Assembly (NCBI GenBank): GCA_019749855.1
Contig: JAIEPI010000129.1
Span: 1 to 11,652, forward strand
DNA from: Rickettsiales bacterium
Lineage (GTDB): Bacteria > Pseudomonadota > Alphaproteobacteria > Rickettsiales > UBA998
DNA: 11,652 bases
Direction of reading: 5' to 3'
Made by a program: the position numbers and the translations under genes
Part shown: one piece after another, positions 1 to 6,216 of the stretch
How the letters are laid out: the number at the start of each line of letters is the position of its first letter
How positions within the stretch are numbered: position 1 is the first letter of the stretch
The notes under the pieces: model-generated
What the model was told of the DNA's origin: nothing
What the model saw: the letters and a program-made list of their open reading frames with translations, nothing else
The model's database searches: none

Positions 1-1
1 T

Positions 2-49
2 ATCGAGCTGCAAAAACGTCTCAATGCATCGGGTGAAGCGGCACACTAG
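2..49 (+). CDS. Possible C-terminal end of an upstream gene (partial)
   Basis: The second forward frame is open from the left edge for 15 codons (IELQKRLNASGEAAH) and stops at TAG 47-49. The short peptide is charged and helix-like, as many protein C-termini are, and the spacing to the next features leaves room for a gene ending here. It is too short to assign to any family, and an open stretch of this size can arise by chance. No clear hairpin plus T-run follows it directly; the palindromic repeat 70 bases downstream could end its transcript. Confidence 0.3.
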   Translation: MELQKRLNASGEAAH

Positions 50-118
50 TCGTGTCTGAGTGTGAATTGACGCTCATTTCCATTTCTTTTCCCTCATCAT
101 TGCCGCGTCCTTGTCTTC

Positions 119-184
119 GTCATCCCAGCGCAGGCTGGGATCCAGTGGAACCGTCGTCTGGATTCCAGCTTTCGCTGGAATAAC
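119..184. repeat. Palindromic dispersed repeat, copy 1 (imperfect hairpin, 12-nt loop)
   Basis: Two 27-base arms (119-145 and 158-184) are imperfect inverted complements separated by a 12-base loop. Each arm is itself built around a smaller palindrome of the form CCAGC-N4-GCTGG. The arms differ from each other at about five positions, some of them in the central tetranucleotide (GCAG against GAAA). A near-perfect relative lies at 9754-9823. It is intergenic, between the putative end of an upstream + gene and the 3' end of a minus-strand gene. There it could act as a bidirectional transcription barrier or simply be a REP- or MITE-like element. Confidence 0.85.
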
Positions 185-251
185 AAAGAAAAACTCGCTG
201 GGATTAAATAGAAGAATGATTCGCTAGCGCCACACTAAATGACTGTTACGC

Positions 252-827
252 CTACTGTATGACAGTTGGTTTTTTGGTAAAAACAGGGTGCTCAGCCATA
301 TCCTTGGGCTTGAGGTGCAGGCGATCGGCTTCTGCAGCTCTCAGAAACATAAACGCTTTAACGGGCACATCAAATCGAATGATTTTTTGCTGCGTGGCGA
401 GAATAATGCTCGGCAAAATGGCTAGGATAGAGCCATCATCGCCCAATATCAGCACATCAATTGCTTTATAGATATTGACCAAGGGCACTGCTCGTGGCGC
501 GGCCTCAGAAAAAACCACCATCGTCGCATGTCCCTCCTGCATATTGGCGAGCGAATGGAACCATTCCTGTTTCAAGCTTTCCTCGGGACGAATCTCAGTA
601 TCAAAGAAATAGCGTCGATTCTCCGTCTTTAGAGCGGGTGGCGATGATTCTTCGATCGTATCATCTGACGTTTTTTCTTCAGGGACAACAGGCAAGGTCA
701 CGGTTGTTTCAATATAGACGCTGTCGCGTGAGAACACTAAGCCAGTGTTGGCCTTAGCGTCCACCCATCTCAGCCCGCTTGCGCTGGCAACGATAAAAAT
801 TATGAATATGAGTAGGTTTTTCATCAT
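252..827 (-). CDS. Secreted divergent DUF192 paralogue, hypothetical protein
   Basis: This is a 191-residue protein of unknown function. Residues 1-18 are a hydrophobic signal-peptide-like segment; residues 46-70 are an acidic, Pro/Ser-rich linker. From about residue 73 onward the protein aligns with the DUF192 protein encoded immediately upstream. The offset is constant at 32 residues (F75/F43, E78-I79/E46-I47, N118/N86, D124/D92, DG 131-132/DG 99-100). After one single-residue gap the offset is 33 (KA 157-158, LR 162-163, RL 169-170, D176). The DUF192 signature is lost: GLMFR and WMRNTLIPLD are replaced by unrelated residues. The start overlaps the upstream stop by 4 bp (ATGA), so translation is probably coupled. 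A second ATG at 822-824 has better spacing (5 nt) from the AAGGG at 830-834. The paralogy is visible in the sequence; the periplasmic location is inferred. Confidence 0.8.
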   Translation of the reverse strand: MMKNLLIFIIFIVASASGLRWVDAKANTGLVFSRDSVYIETTVTLPVVPEEKTSDDTIEESSPPALKTENRRYFFDTEIRPEESLKQEWFHSLANMQEGHATMVVFSEAAPRAVPLVNIYKAIDVLILGDDGSILAILPSIILATQQKIIRFDVPVKAFMFLRAAEADRLHLKPKDMAEHPVFTKKPTVIQ

Positions 828-1276
828 GGCCCTTCATACGTGACCTGATCACCGCGCGCAATACCCAGACGCTTGACGGTGCCGCCGCGTAATTCCAGCA
901 CTGCTTTGCTGGGACTAAGAATGCCGCGCGGCTCTTCGGAATGGGGCGCTGCATTTTCCACGATATGCTGAATGGTGCCGTCTGAGCTTACAAATAGCAT
1001 ATCGAGAGGAATCAGCGTATTACGCATCCACATATAAACGGGACGCGGTGGATCATATTGAAAGAGCATGCCACCATCAGGTGCGATGGCTTTGCGAAAC
1101 ATCAATCCATCCTCTTGCTGCTTTTCGCTGGCTGCGATTTCAAGATGAAACATATGCTCAGCTTTGCTGGTATGAATCTTCACCAACGTTGTGCTGGTCT
1201 GCATAGCAGATGGCGCGTTGGCCAGCAGGGCACTGGAAAATAGCGTGAATATAATAAAAATACTGCGGAAGATCAT
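824..1276 (-). CDS. DUF192 (UPF0127) family secreted protein
   Basis: This 150-residue protein belongs to the DUF192 family, small beta-rich proteins of unknown biochemical role. A signal peptide occupies about residues 1-21 (hydrophobic core, ALLANA-type end), so the mature protein of about 130 residues should be periplasmic. The family hallmarks are intact: GLMFR (57-61), GGMLF (68-72), WMRNTLIPLDMLF (83-95), DGTI (99-102), then KAVLEL and RG at 124-131 and a closing GD (142-143). The length is normal for secreted members. It is the first gene of a two-gene minus-strand unit with its degenerate paralogue. Upstream an AAGGAA lies about 13-14 nt before the ATG, rather far for a strong ribosome-binding site. 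Family assignment is confident; function is unknown. Confidence 0.93.
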   Translation of the reverse strand: MIFRSIFIIFTLFSSALLANAPSAMQTSTTLVKIHTSKAEHMFHLEIAASEKQQEDGLMFRKAIAPDGGMLFQYDPPRPVYMWMRNTLIPLDMLFVSSDGTIQHIVENAAPHSEEPRGILSPSKAVLELRGGTVKRLGIARGDQVTYEGP

Positions 1277-1317
1277 GGATTTCTGCTGTTTCCTTCATGG
1301 TTTTGCAATAAATAATG

Positions 1318-1326
1318 TGCTATAGT
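1318..1326 (+). promoter_or_regulatory. Possible extended -10 promoter for the glycine-rich protein gene
   Basis: TGCTATAGT matches an extended -10 element (TGnTATAAT) with one mismatch. No good -35 lies at standard spacing; TTGCAA at 1303-1308 is only 12 bases away. A start about seven bases downstream would give a leader of little more than the ribosome-binding site. The 69-base gap 1277-1345 must also hold the promoter of the divergent DUF192 pair, for which I see no clear match. Confidence 0.3.
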
Positions 1327-1333
1327 AAGGTAC

Positions 1334-1338
1334 AGGAG
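1334..1338 (+). promoter_or_regulatory. Ribosome-binding site AGGAG that decides the start at 1346
   Basis: AGGAG sits 7 bases before ATG 1346 but only 1 base before the in-frame GTG at 1340. This selects the ATG and shortens the open frame by two codons. Confidence 0.7.
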
Positions 1339-1345
1339 TGTGAAG

Positions 1346-2125
1346 ATGTCACGTGGTTTTAATGGTGCACGCGGTGGTAGTGGTGGCAGCGGCGGTACAA
1401 AGCGCCGTAGCGCTAAGGATATGTTCATGGCGCAAATGCGCGGCGAGGACATTTACGGCGGCATGAGTGACGATGAGCGCTATAAAAAGATTTTTGAAGA
1501 AAAATTAGAAGAATTACGCACCAAGGCAAAAGGTTCGCGCAAATCGAGCGTGGTGTTGCCAGGCACTGACCCCGGGGCTGTTCGAGAGCTTTCCGCTACC
1601 GCACAAAAAGTGATTGATGACATGCTGAACAAGCGAGCCAAGAAATTCGCTAGTGAGCGTTCGCGAACGGTGCGGGTGAAACCGAAAGTGTTCACCGGCG
1701 TTCAAGGTGGCCGCATTGATAAAAATGGCAATATTTTTGGGCCGGATAATCGCTGGATTGCCTCCGTGGATAAAAAAACCGGTAAGATCCGCTCACGACG
1801 TGGCGGTATTACGGTATGTACCTACAATCCAAATTCATCTGTTTGTGAGTTTCGTATTACGCAGTTTATTGCCAATGAATACCGAACCAAAAAGGGCAAT
1901 CTCTATGGCTCGCGCGGCCATAGCGGCATTGGCTATGGTATTTATGGTCAGGCCGGTGCAGGGTTGGATGGTTCGGGGAGTATTTATTCGCAGGTAGGCA
2001 GTGGCTTTTGGAGCCAGAATACCGACGGATCCGAGGGGATTCATGGTGCATCTGGGAATGATCATAGCCTTTGGGGCTGGCAGAATACCTCCAGTGATGA
2101 CAATAAAGGCGGCTTCTGGGGTTGA
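1346..2125 (+). CDS. Glycine-rich hypothetical protein with basic N-terminus
   Basis: I do not recognise this 259-residue protein. It has no signal peptide or membrane segment, so it is probably cytoplasmic. Residues 1-24 are a Gly/Ser/Arg/Lys tail. Residues 41-62 form a charged, probably helical segment, and 79-107 a second helix-like, Lys/Arg-rich stretch. Residues 118-150 contain a beta-hairpin-like pattern (GGRIDKNGNIFGPDNRW, then VDKKTGKI) that resembles short repeats in beta-flower or YD-like proteins, but only one and a half units are present. Two cysteines follow (158, 167). From about residue 184 the C-terminus is low-complexity Gly/Ser/Asn/Tyr/Trp with related motifs GFWSQNT, WGWQNT and a terminal GGFWG. 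The basic N-terminus suggests nucleic-acid contact, but that is speculation. The next gene, queE, starts 54 bp downstream without a visible terminator, so co-transcription is possible. Confidence 0.8.
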   Translation: MSRGFNGARGGSGGSGGTKRRSAKDMFMAQMRGEDIYGGMSDDERYKKIFEEKLEELRTKAKGSRKSSVVLPGTDPGAVRELSATAQKVIDDMLNKRAKKFASERSRTVRVKPKVFTGVQGGRIDKNGNIFGPDNRWIASVDKKTGKIRSRRGGITVCTYNPNSSVCEFRITQFIANEYRTKKGNLYGSRGHSGIGYGIYGQAGAGLDGSGSIYSQVGSGFWSQNTDGSEGIHGASGNDHSLWGWQNTSSDDNKGGFWG

Positions 2126-2179
2126 TTCCCCCCGTGTACCACGCTATAGCCCGCCTACAAAACCCATGGATGTACCCCT

Positions 2180-2848
2180 ATGTTTGGTGAGAATCCCATC
2201 CGTCCGCCCGTGCATGGCGATGGCGCATCGCTTGAGGTGAAGCACATATTTCCGACCCTGCAGGGGGAAGGTCCGTTTGTGGGGCAGCCCTCGGTGTTTA
2301 TCCGTCTGGCGGGGTGTAATCTGGCCTGCGATTTCTGCGACACTCAGTTTGAGGATGGCGAGACCATGCCACTGGCTGAGATTTTACACGCCGTGGCGGT
2401 GAACTCACATGATGAAGCAGGAATTCGTCTTCGTGATCTGGTGGTGATCACTGGCGGAGAGCCATTACGTCAGCCGATTGAGGCTTTGTGTGACGCTTTA
2501 CTTAATGCGGGCTATCGCGTGCAAATTGAAACCAACGGCACGCTATTTCGCGCGCTGGATGTGAGAGTCAACATCGTGTGTTCACCTAAAAACACCGGAA
2601 CAGGCTATCATCCCATTCGAGCGGATTTAGCGGCACACATCAGTGCTTACAAATTCATCCTCTCCACTCGCCATCCTGATTATTCTGTATTGCCTGAGAT
2701 TTCATTGAATGCGCCGGTCTATGTGCAGCCGATGGATGAATATGATGCGACGATTAACGCGGCGAATCTTGCCTATGCCGCAAAAATAGCGCAAACAAAA
2801 GGCTACCGATTGAGCATTCAGCTCCATAAGTTACTGGGTATTGAATAA
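2180..2848 (+). CDS. queE: 7-carboxy-7-deazaguanine synthase QueE (radical SAM)
   Basis: QueE converts 6-carboxytetrahydropterin to 7-carboxy-7-deazaguanine (CDG) in the preQ0/queuosine pathway, using S-adenosylmethionine and an iron-sulfur cluster. The 222-residue protein has the substrate-pocket signature FPTLQGEG (24-31), the radical-SAM cysteines C46, C50 and C53 in a CX3CX2C arrangement, and the SAM-binding GGEP (92-95) within VVITGGEPLRQ. The last residues, LHKLLGIE, are typical of the family. The start MFGENPIRPP has no clear ribosome-binding site, but it matches the N-terminus I recall for alphaproteobacterial QueE, and no alternative in-frame ATG is close. The stop shares one base with the queC start (TAATG), indicating translational coupling. 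First gene of queE-queC-queF. Confidence 0.96.
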   Translation: MFGENPIRPPVHGDGASLEVKHIFPTLQGEGPFVGQPSVFIRLAGCNLACDFCDTQFEDGETMPLAEILHAVAVNSHDEAGIRLRDLVVITGGEPLRQPIEALCDALLNAGYRVQIETNGTLFRALDVRVNIVCSPKNTGTGYHPIRADLAAHISAYKFILSTRHPDYSVLPEISLNAPVYVQPMDEYDATINAANLAYAAKIAQTKGYRLSIQLHKLLGIE

Positions 2849-3540
2849 TGCGTCGAGCCGTTGTTTTGTTGAGTGGTGGTTTGGATTCTGCAACCGTGCT
2901 GGCCATGGCAAAAGCGCAGGGGTTTGAATGTTTTGCGCTCAGCTTTTCTTATGGTCAGCGTCATGCCGTAGAACTAGATGCCGCAGCAAAAATAGCCGCC
3001 GATTTTGAGGTGGCTGATCACCGTGTCGCGCAGATTGATTTGCGGCTTTTTGGCGGCTCAGCGCTCACCGCTGATATTTCGGTGCCAAAGGGCCGCGACA
3101 TGAGTGAAATGGGCGAGGGCATCCCCATCACCTATGTGCCTGCGCGTAACACTATTTTCCTCTCGTTTGCACTGGCATGGGCAGAAGTGCTCGGCGCGCA
3201 TGACATTTTCATCGGGGTAAACGCACTGGATTACAGCGGCTATCCTGATTGTCGTCCTGAATACATTGCTGCGTTTGAAACAATGGCGAATCTGGCCACA
3301 GCGCATGCACAAAATGCCGGTCATAAAGTCACCCTACAGGCACCACTCATTGCATTAAGCAAAGCAGAAATTATTAAGCACGGCCTATCGCTGGGTGTGG
3401 ATTATCGCATGACCATCAGTTGCTATGACCCCGACACGCAAGGCCATGCTTGTGGTGCCTGTGATTCCTGTCAGTTACGGCAAAAAGGCTTTCGTGATGC
3501 AGCGATTGACGATCCGACCATTTATCAGGAGAAGTTATGA
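2848..3540 (+). CDS. queC: 7-cyano-7-deazaguanine (preQ0) synthase QueC
   Basis: QueC converts CDG to preQ0 (7-cyano-7-deazaguanine) with ammonia and two ATP. The 230-residue length is normal. The PP-loop ATP pyrophosphatase motif SGGLDS is at residues 9-14, FSYGQRH follows at about 33-39, and VPARNTIFLS is the conserved central motif. The zinc site is complete: C192, C202, C205 and C208 in SCYDP...CGACDSC. The start overlaps the queE stop by one base and the end overlaps queF by four (ATGA). The three genes are therefore almost certainly one transcript, with product passing from QueE to QueC to QueF. Confidence 0.97.
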   Translation: MRRAVVLLSGGLDSATVLAMAKAQGFECFALSFSYGQRHAVELDAAAKIAADFEVADHRVAQIDLRLFGGSALTADISVPKGRDMSEMGEGIPITYVPARNTIFLSFALAWAEVLGAHDIFIGVNALDYSGYPDCRPEYIAAFETMANLATAHAQNAGHKVTLQAPLIALSKAEIIKHGLSLGVDYRMTISCYDPDTQGHACGACDSCQLRQKGFRDAAIDDPTIYQEKL

Positions 3541-3995
3541 GCATTTACGATCAACTCACGCAACTGGGTGGCAAAAGCACATTGCCTGTGTCGCCGGATC
3601 AAGCCGTGTTGGAGCGCGTAACGAATCCACATGCCGATGTGAAATATCATGTGCGATTTTCTTGTCCGGAATTTACCTCGCTTTGTCCACTGACTTCGCA
3701 GCCGGACTTTGCGCATCTGGTGATCGATTATGTGCCCAAAGACTGGCTGGTGGAGAGCAAATCTCTCAAGCTGTTTCTGCATTCCTTCCGCAATCACGGT
3801 GATTTTCATGAGGCGTGCACGGTGGGCATTGCCAAGCGCTTAGTGAAGGAAATTGAGCCGCATTGGTTGCGCATTGGCGGTTACTGGTATCCACGTGGCG
3901 GCATACCGATTGACATATTTTATCAAACTGGAACCCCCCCTGAGGGTGTATGGATTCCTGATCAGGGCGTTGCTGGCTATCGCGGTAGGGGATAG
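3537..3995 (+). CDS. queF: NADPH-dependent preQ0 reductase QueF (type I)
   Basis: QueF reduces the nitrile of preQ0 to the aminomethyl group of preQ1, the base that Tgt inserts into tRNA. At 152 residues it is the short, single-domain (type I) form, a relative of the GTP cyclohydrolase I fold. The catalytic cysteine C50 in SLCPLTSQPDF and the acid D57 are present, followed by the ESKSLKLF substrate motif and the FHE motif. A strong AGGAG at 3527-3531, five bases before the ATG, lies inside queC. The presence of QueF directs the pathway to queuosine rather than to preQ0-based DNA modification. The last 19 bases overlap the 3' end of the convergent minus-strand gene. A run of seven Cs (3934-3940) is in frame. 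Confidence 0.96.
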   Translation: MSIYDQLTQLGGKSTLPVSPDQAVLERVTNPHADVKYHVRFSCPEFTSLCPLTSQPDFAHLVIDYVPKDWLVESKSLKLFLHSFRNHGDFHEACTVGIAKRLVKEIEPHWLRIGGYWYPRGGIPIDIFYQTGTPPEGVWIPDQGVAGYRGRG

Positions 3996-4002
3996 TTTTT
4001 TT
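3976..4002 (+). terminator. Weak candidate intrinsic terminator after queF
   Basis: CTATC (3977-3981) pairs with GATAG (3991-3995) across a nine-base loop, optionally extended by a G-T pair, and is followed directly by seven Ts (3996-4002). The stem is short, and it includes the stop codons of both queF and the facing gene. It would be a minimal terminator squeezed into the 3' overlap of two genes. Confidence 0.35.
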
Positions 4003-5215
4003 CTACATCAAGAAACGTAAAGCGCTCACGGGTGAAGGCAGCAAGGTTTCGCGCGGTGTGAAAATGCTCGACATGCAAGCCCAAATCATCCGGTGTGGCC
4101 GCCATACCCGCCGCATCCAGTATCTCATGAAGTCGCTCAGAGCTAATGATGTGTGGCAACAGGATCTTTCGAGCGTCACTCCAGCGTTGAGTGACCTGAT
4201 TGGCATGCTTGAAAAACAGCTCCATTTTCTGATGGTATGCGTTGGCAAACGCAATGGAAGATGCGCCAAACACATCATGCATTATGTCGGTATTGTATGG
4301 GGAGGGCGTGGAGGGTGGCAATTCAGCCAACGTAAGGAAATCCTGCTGTAGCCGCCCCATTTCTAACGTGGTGACGGCAATGAGCTCACCGTGGTAGGGT
4401 TGGGCATGAACATGTGATGCCTCGTAGCCGCTCGAGTGCGCGAGAAGTTCATAGGCATGCGCTATCATATGCTCACCCTGACTGGCGGGATAAGAGCCAC
4501 CAGCAAGCTGCATGCCTTCGCCCGAAATCAGCAGCATCTTCATCAGGCATTCAACCGTATCCACATCACGTGATAGGAGCTTTTCCGCATCAGCAAAAAC
4601 TCGCTCCTCATAATGCGCCAGTTGTTCAAAGGGCCGTGCATCATAGGGGGTGTTGAGCAAGAGATGCGACATATGCCAGTCCGTCTGTGCGGTGGCGCGA
4701 CACAGCGAATCACCCAAGCCACTTTGGATTAAGCGCATCGGTGCCGCCGCCAACACTTCAAGATCAGCAAATAGATGCGTGGGTGGCTGTGCTTGCACGC
4801 TCTCCTTATGAGCATGTGAATGCGGCGTGTGCGGCGTATCCATCATCAAGGAAGCACTGGGCGAAAGATAGCCATTCATGGAGGGCGCCGTGGCAAATAC
4901 CACGTAAGGTTTTTTATCGAGAAATGCGGCATATTTGCATAGGTCATTCATGGTGCCGCTACCAATCGCCACATAAGCAGAACAACCATCGGCGCGTTGC
5001 CTGAGCATGGTTACCACCGACATACAGGCCAGTAGGGGCGAGGGCAGAATAATCTCCACATAATCGTCGCCTGACAATTGTGAGAGAATGCGTTGCCCCA
5101 GCGCCTCACGCGTATGTAGGTCACAAACCACCGCCAGGCGACCGGAGGGGCAGGCGTGATGCAGCAAGGATTTCTCCTTGCCTTTAAGTGATCTCTCTAG
5201 CACGATGTGCGTCAT
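3977..5215 (-). CDS. Glycerol-1-phosphate dehydrogenase-like, iron-containing alcohol dehydrogenase family
   Basis: This 412-residue protein belongs to the AraM/EgsA-related branch (Fe-ADH_2) of the iron-containing alcohol dehydrogenase / dehydroquinate synthase superfamily. Visible elements are a Rossmann-like N-terminal domain with the dinucleotide motif GSGTMND (85-91) and the signature TAPSMNGY (109-116). Metal ligands are expected at D169 (GLGDSL), H249 (QGEHMIAH) and H275 (YHGE). Studied relatives reduce dihydroxyacetone phosphate to glycerol-1-phosphate with NAD(P)H using Ni or Zn. Here the usual Asp of TAPSMDGY is Asn, and a His-rich stretch, HTPHSHAH (129-136), sits in a loop, so the substrate is uncertain. 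ATG 5215 lacks a ribosome-binding site. An in-frame TTG at 5167 has AAGGAG six bases upstream, but I favour the ATG because the N-terminal residues look family-like. The gene is convergent with queF (19-bp overlap) and divergent from mltB. Confidence 0.88.
   Translation of the reverse strand: MTHIVLERSLKGKEKSLLHHACPSGRLAVVCDLHTREALGQRILSQLSGDDYVEIILPSPLLACMSVVTMLRQRADGCSAYVAIGSGTMNDLCKYAAFLDKKPYVVFATAPSMNGYLSPSASLMMDTPHTPHSHAHKESVQAQPPTHLFADLEVLAAAPMRLIQSGLGDSLCRATAQTDWHMSHLLLNTPYDARPFEQLAHYEERVFADAEKLLSRDVDTVECLMKMLLISGEGMQLAGGSYPASQGEHMIAHAYELLAHSSGYEASHVHAQPYHGELIAVTTLEMGRLQQDFLTLAELPPSTPSPYNTDIMHDVFGASSIAFANAYHQKMELFFKHANQVTQRWSDARKILLPHIISSERLHEILDAAGMAATPDDLGLHVEHFHTARNLAAFTRERFTFLDVEKNYPLPR
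5174..5179 (-). promoter_or_regulatory. Shine-Dalgarno-like AAGGAG before an alternative TTG start
   Basis: On the minus strand AAGGAG lies six bases before an in-frame TTG (5167-5165), codon 17 of the dehydrogenase-like gene. If used, the protein would be 396 residues and the gap to the divergent mltB start would widen from 26 to 74 bases, leaving more room for promoters. The site may also be a coincidence of the Lys-Glu codons. Confidence 0.3.
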
Positions 5216-5241
5216 TGCAATATCAATCGGCGGTTAGCTGT

Positions 5242-6216
5242 ATGCGTTTTTCTCATGTAATCCTCTTTAGCATCCTATGCATTCTTTTTGCCAGTACTTC
5301 AGGTTATGCAAACGAGACTCCTCTTGGTGTATGGATTCAGCAATTCCGCGCAGAGGCTCGCGCACAAAATATCTCTGACGATTTGCTGGATCAGGTCTTT
5401 GCTGATTTTACGCCTGATGACTCCATTATCACACTTGATCGCAAGCAACCTGAAGGAACCATTACCTTTAGCAAATACCTCTCTAATGTGGTGACTCCCC
5501 TGCGAATCAAGGAGGGGCAGCGCCTTTATCGTTTGCACCGAAAACTACTCGAAGAAATTGGAAAGAAATATGGTGTGCCGCCGCAAGTGATTGTGGCGCT
5601 GTGGGGCATTGAGACGAGCTATGGCAAGGTGACGGGGCATTTCAACATTCCGCATGCGCTGGCAACACTGGCTTACGATGGCAGACGCGCAGAGTTCTTT
5701 AGAAGTGAATTGCTCAAGTCTCTACAAATTATTCAGGCGGGGCATGTCACCTTTGATGAAATGACCGGCTCATGGGCGGGGGCGATGGGCCAGTCGCAAT
5801 TCATGCCATCAAGTTACCTCAATTTTGCTGTGGATTATGATGCTGATGGGCATGAAAATATATGGTCATCGCAGCCTGATGTGTTCGCCTCCATTGCAAA
5901 CTATTTACATAAAAATGGCTGGAAACCAGAGCAAACATGGGGCATGAAAGTGCGCCTTCCAAGTAATTTTAAGCCTGAGCTGGCTGATATTAAAATGTTT
6001 CGTCCCCTAAAAGAATGGAACAGTTTTGGTGTGCGCAGATTAGACGGACAACCACTACCAAACCTGATGACCAAGGCGGCGGTCATGTTTCCAGGCGCAC
6101 CCGCGGAAGGTGCGTATCTGGTTTATGAAAACTTCCCCGTGATTCTGCATTGGAACCGCTCGCGATATTTCGGCGTTGCAGTAGGCACACTGGCTGACCG
6201 GATATACGGACAATGA
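5242..6216 (+). CDS. MltB-family lytic murein transglycosylase
   Basis: This enzyme cleaves the MurNAc-GlcNAc bond of peptidoglycan to form 1,6-anhydro ends, in the periplasm. From ATG 5242 the protein has 324 residues with a signal peptide ending near SGYA (residue 23). An ATG-like start 54 bases upstream would put 18 non-signal residues first and overlap the divergent gene, so I reject it. The SLT_2 fold covers the rest: the catalytic glutamate E124 in WGIETSYG, then GSWAGAMGQSQFMPSSY and the calcium-site-like YDADGHENIW, then the SIANYLHKNGW motif, all characteristic of MltB. There is no lipobox (the only early Cys follows Ile-Leu), so it is probably a soluble MltB-type protein. It has no C-terminal peptidoglycan-binding domain. 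The 4-bp overlap with rlpA indicates coupling. Confidence 0.93.
   Translation: MRFSHVILFSILCILFASTSGYANETPLGVWIQQFRAEARAQNISDDLLDQVFADFTPDDSIITLDRKQPEGTITFSKYLSNVVTPLRIKEGQRLYRLHRKLLEEIGKKYGVPPQVIVALWGIETSYGKVTGHFNIPHALATLAYDGRRAEFFRSELLKSLQIIQAGHVTFDEMTGSWAGAMGQSQFMPSSYLNFAVDYDADGHENIWSSQPDVFASIANYLHKNGWKPEQTWGMKVRLPSNFKPELADIKMFRPLKEWNSFGVRRLDGQPLPNLMTKAAVMFPGAPAEGAYLVYENFPVILHWNRSRYFGVAVGTLADRIYGQ

Noticed and set aside
119..184. The palindromic repeats as CRISPR repeats or as IS ends
   Set aside because: There is no regular array of repeats and spacers, only two copies 9.6 kb apart. No transposase or target-site duplication accompanies them in this window.
259..757. Plus-strand reading frames opposite the DUF192 paralogue
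   Set aside because: They lack ribosome-binding sites and recognisable motifs and lie antisense to a gene whose homology to its neighbour is clear.
2126..2179. A preQ1 riboswitch in front of queE
   Set aside because: The 54-base leader has no recognisable preQ1-I core (no suitable P1 stem with the conserved loop and A-rich tail) and is too short for the larger preQ1 classes once the upstream stop is excluded.
3957..3966. Ten-base perfect palindrome CCTGATCAGG as an operator
   Set aside because: It lies inside the queF coding sequence near its 3' end, and a ten-base palindrome is expected by chance in a window of this size.
2180..3995. A 7-deazaguanine DNA-modification (Dpd-like) system built on queE-queC
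   Set aside because: QueF is present and no DpdA-like transglycosylase, helicase or nuclease gene is nearby. The cluster fits ordinary tRNA queuosine synthesis.
5188..5241. Longer N-terminus of the MltB-like protein starting at 5188
   Set aside because: It would place 18 non-hydrophobic residues before a clear signal peptide and overlap the divergent gene. ATG 5242 begins directly with the signal peptide.
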